In this document: piece after piece, positions 63,116 through 64,000 of the stretch
Position numbering within the stretch: position 1 is the stretch's first letter
Layout of the letters: each line of letters starts with the position of its first letter
Assembly: GCF_901827175.1 (NCBI RefSeq)
Contig: NZ_LR594662.1
Coordinates: 6,437,579-6,501,578 of the forward strand
Direction: 5' to 3'
From: Variovorax sp. RA8
Lineage (GTDB): Bacteria > Pseudomonadota > Gammaproteobacteria > Burkholderiales > Burkholderiaceae_C
Length of the DNA: 64,000 nucleotides
Notes under the pieces: model-generated
Seen by the model: only the letters and a program-made list of their open reading frames with translations
The model's database searches: none
Told to the model about the DNA's origin: nothing
Program-made: the position numbers and the translations under genes

Positions 63116-63501
63116 GGTGCGCGCACGGCAGCGGCCCGCTCCAGCAGCTGCTGGAGCTCGGCACGAACGGCGGCGTTGAGCTTGTCGGAACTCGCGCTTT
63201 GGAATTCCTTGCGGTCGAAGCCCGCACGCAGGCGAACCACGTGCGCGGCGGGCGGCAGTGAACACTCCGCAGCCGTGCTCATGCGATAGACCTGGCGCTT
63301 GATGGCGTTGCGCGTGACCGCGCGGCGCGCCCAGCGCTTGGGCACCATCGCGCCGACCCACACGTCCTGAGTGGCGAACAGCGGCGTGGGGCCATGCTGC
63401 GCATCGAGCGCGCAACGGTGCAATGCGAAATGGGTGGTGCGCGCCACGGTAGCACCTGCGAGGACGGCCTGGAATTGCGCGCGGGTCTTGAGCCGCTGCA
63501 T
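63112..63501 (-). CDS. rnpA: ribonuclease P protein component
   Basis: The protein subunit of RNase P, which assists the RNA subunit in cleaving tRNA 5' leaders; 129 residues from ATG 63501. The N-terminal MQRLKTRAQFQAVLAG and the signature RRAVTRNAIKRQVYRM near residue 60 are diagnostic. The frame extends to a TTG at 63555, which would add 18 residues and start 16 bases after the rpmH stop. Neither start has a clear ribosome site; the shorter one matches the usual family N terminus. Confidence 0.9.
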   Translation of the reverse strand: MQRLKTRAQFQAVLAGATVARTTHFALHRCALDAQHGPTPLFATQDVWVGAMVPKRWARRAVTRNAIKRQVYRMSTAAECSLPPAAHVVRLRAGFDRKEFQSASSDKLNAAVRAELQQLLERAAAVRAP

Positions 63502-63571
63502 GGAAGCCAACCGCGATGCGCCGGCAGTCGATGGCGGCGGCTGTACGACTGGCAACAGAGCCGACGGCGCC

Positions 63572-63706
63572 TTAGACGGCGAGGCGCTTGCGGCCCTTGG
63601 CGCGGCGTGCGTTGATCACGGCGCGGCCGCCGCGGGTCTTCATGCGGACCAGGAAACCGTGGGTACGGGCGCGGCGGACTTTGGATGCTTGGTAGGTGCG
63701 TTTCAT
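63572..63706 (-). CDS. rpmH: 50S ribosomal protein L34
   Basis: A 44-residue ribosomal protein with the invariant sequence [18 protein letters not shown] and a basic C terminus [11 protein letters not shown] at 63706 has an AGGA site 8 bases upstream. It heads the rpmH-rnpA-yidD-yidC-mnmE operon, divergent from dnaA, as in many proteobacteria. Confidence 0.98.
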   Translation of the reverse strand: MKRTYQASKVRRARTHGFLVRMKTRGGRAVINARRAKGRKRLAV

Positions 63707-63823
63707 AATTTGATTTCCTGATGGACCCGGAAGGCTTGGCGGCCACCGGGTTCTGCTGCCAATTGGCGGGAATACCGGCTGAATACCCCGAAACACACAA
63801 AGAGGTTTTCAGGGAAACCGGCG

Positions 63824-63852
63824 ATTATCGCAAACATTCGATCTCGCAACAA
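63824..63852 (-). promoter_or_regulatory. candidate promoter of rpmH
   Basis: On the minus strand TTGTTG (63852-63847), 17 bases, GATAAT (63829-63824). Both boxes are close to sigma70 consensus with ideal spacing, placing the start about 110 bases before the rpmH ATG. Confidence 0.6.
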
Positions 63853-63893
63853 TCGACAGCCGCGCGGCAGCAGATTCGCCGGAGCAGAAAGCC

Positions 63894-63951
63894 ATGTGGA
63901 TAAGGTTTTGACAAGTTAGAATCGAAGGCCCATCCCAGGGGCGACTATCCA
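63894..63951 (+). promoter_or_regulatory. DnaA boxes upstream of dnaA (possible part of oriC)
   Basis: TGTGGATAA at 63894-63902 is a perfect DnaA box in reverse orientation. CTATCCACA at 63943-63951 is a one-mismatch box in direct orientation. A TTGACA at 63908-63913 and a TAGAAT at 63917-63922 may belong to the dnaA promoter. Two boxes suit dnaA autoregulation; whether the replication origin lies here or beyond the window is not decided by this sequence. Confidence 0.6.
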
Positions 63952-63966
63952 CAAGCAGAACGACAA

Positions 63967-64000
63967 ATGACAGAGGGATCCTCCACCTTTCCGACCCCCC
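63967..64000 (+). CDS. dnaA: chromosomal replication initiator DnaA, first codons only
   Basis: ATG at 63967 opens a frame reading MTEGSSTFPTP to the window end. Only 11 codons are visible, so the call rests on position: divergent from rpmH, downstream of DnaA boxes, the near-universal place of dnaA. The N terminus MTE is common in Burkholderiales DnaA. Confidence 0.8.
   Translation, partial: MTEGSSTFPTP

Overview
The window looks like a chromosomal segment from a high-GC betaproteobacterium of the family Comamonadaceae (Burkholderiales), most likely Variovorax or a close relative. The basis is the strong G/C bias at third codon positions, frequent TTG/GTG starts, the order dnaA | rpmH-rnpA-yidD-yidC-mnmE at the right edge, the metX-metW pair, and the surA/lptD/amgK neighbourhood. 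The genus is an inference. No tRNA, rRNA, insertion sequence, prophage or CRISPR array was recognised.

Layout. 0.2-2.0 kb: an M14-type zinc carboxypeptidase and an alpha/beta hydrolase. 1.9-9.5 kb: a compact type I restriction-modification operon on the minus strand (single-TRD hsdS, hsdM, an 81-residue HsdS tail, hsdR, YgjP-type metallopeptidase), with every junction a 4-nt stop/start overlap, and a divergent degenerate metallo-beta-lactamase-fold gene. 9.5-13.9 kb: gap and tkt (carbon metabolism), then speD and a MurU-like nucleotidyltransferase. 13.9-21.8 kb: three tandem paralogous lipoproteins with Ala-Pro repeat linkers. 22-24.3 kb: pepP and a ParD-like/zeta-toxin-like pair. 24.3-30.4 kb: an envelope-type cluster on the minus strand (SPFH protein, DUF4178 protein, DUF350 protein, membrane-fused aminopropyltransferase, Tat-exported FAD oxidoreductase). 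30.5-34.1 kb: maeB, then a secreted barnase-like RNase with its barstar. 34.2-40.9 kb: rsmA, surA, lptD, divergent amgK, rsmE. 40.9-49.4 kb: peptidases, transporter, hydrolases, bactofilin, K+ channel, YigZ. 49.4-52.1 kb: metW, metX and a GDT1-type manganese exporter, with two riboswitches. 52.3-59.6 kb: an RRM RNA-binding protein, SDR, lptC-kdsC-kdsD, CPA2 antiporter, zinc-ribbon protein, cNMP-binding protein. 59.7-64 kb: mnmE, yidC, yidD, rnpA, rpmH and the first codons of dnaA.

How the genes work together. The envelope theme is strong: LptC, LptD, SurA, KdsC and KdsD (LPS and outer membrane), YidC/YidD (inner-membrane insertion), AmgK plus the distant MurU-like enzyme (cell-wall sugar recycling), bactofilin, and the SPFH/DUF4178/DUF350/SpeE cluster. 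Defence and conflict functions are the type I R-M operon, the ParD/zeta pair and the RNase/barstar pair.

The most notable regulatory finding is the leader of metX. It contains a SAM-II-like pseudoknot aptamer (51261-51313), preceded at exactly the right distance by a sigma70-type promoter lying in the end of the upstream gene, and followed by an intrinsic terminator abutting the metX start codon. Directly upstream, the GDT1-type gene carries a yybP-ykoY (Mn2+) riboswitch. Other points worth following are the split specificity subunit in the R-M operon, mosaic gene conversion among the three lipoproteins, and a hairpin covering the ribosome binding site of the RRM protein.
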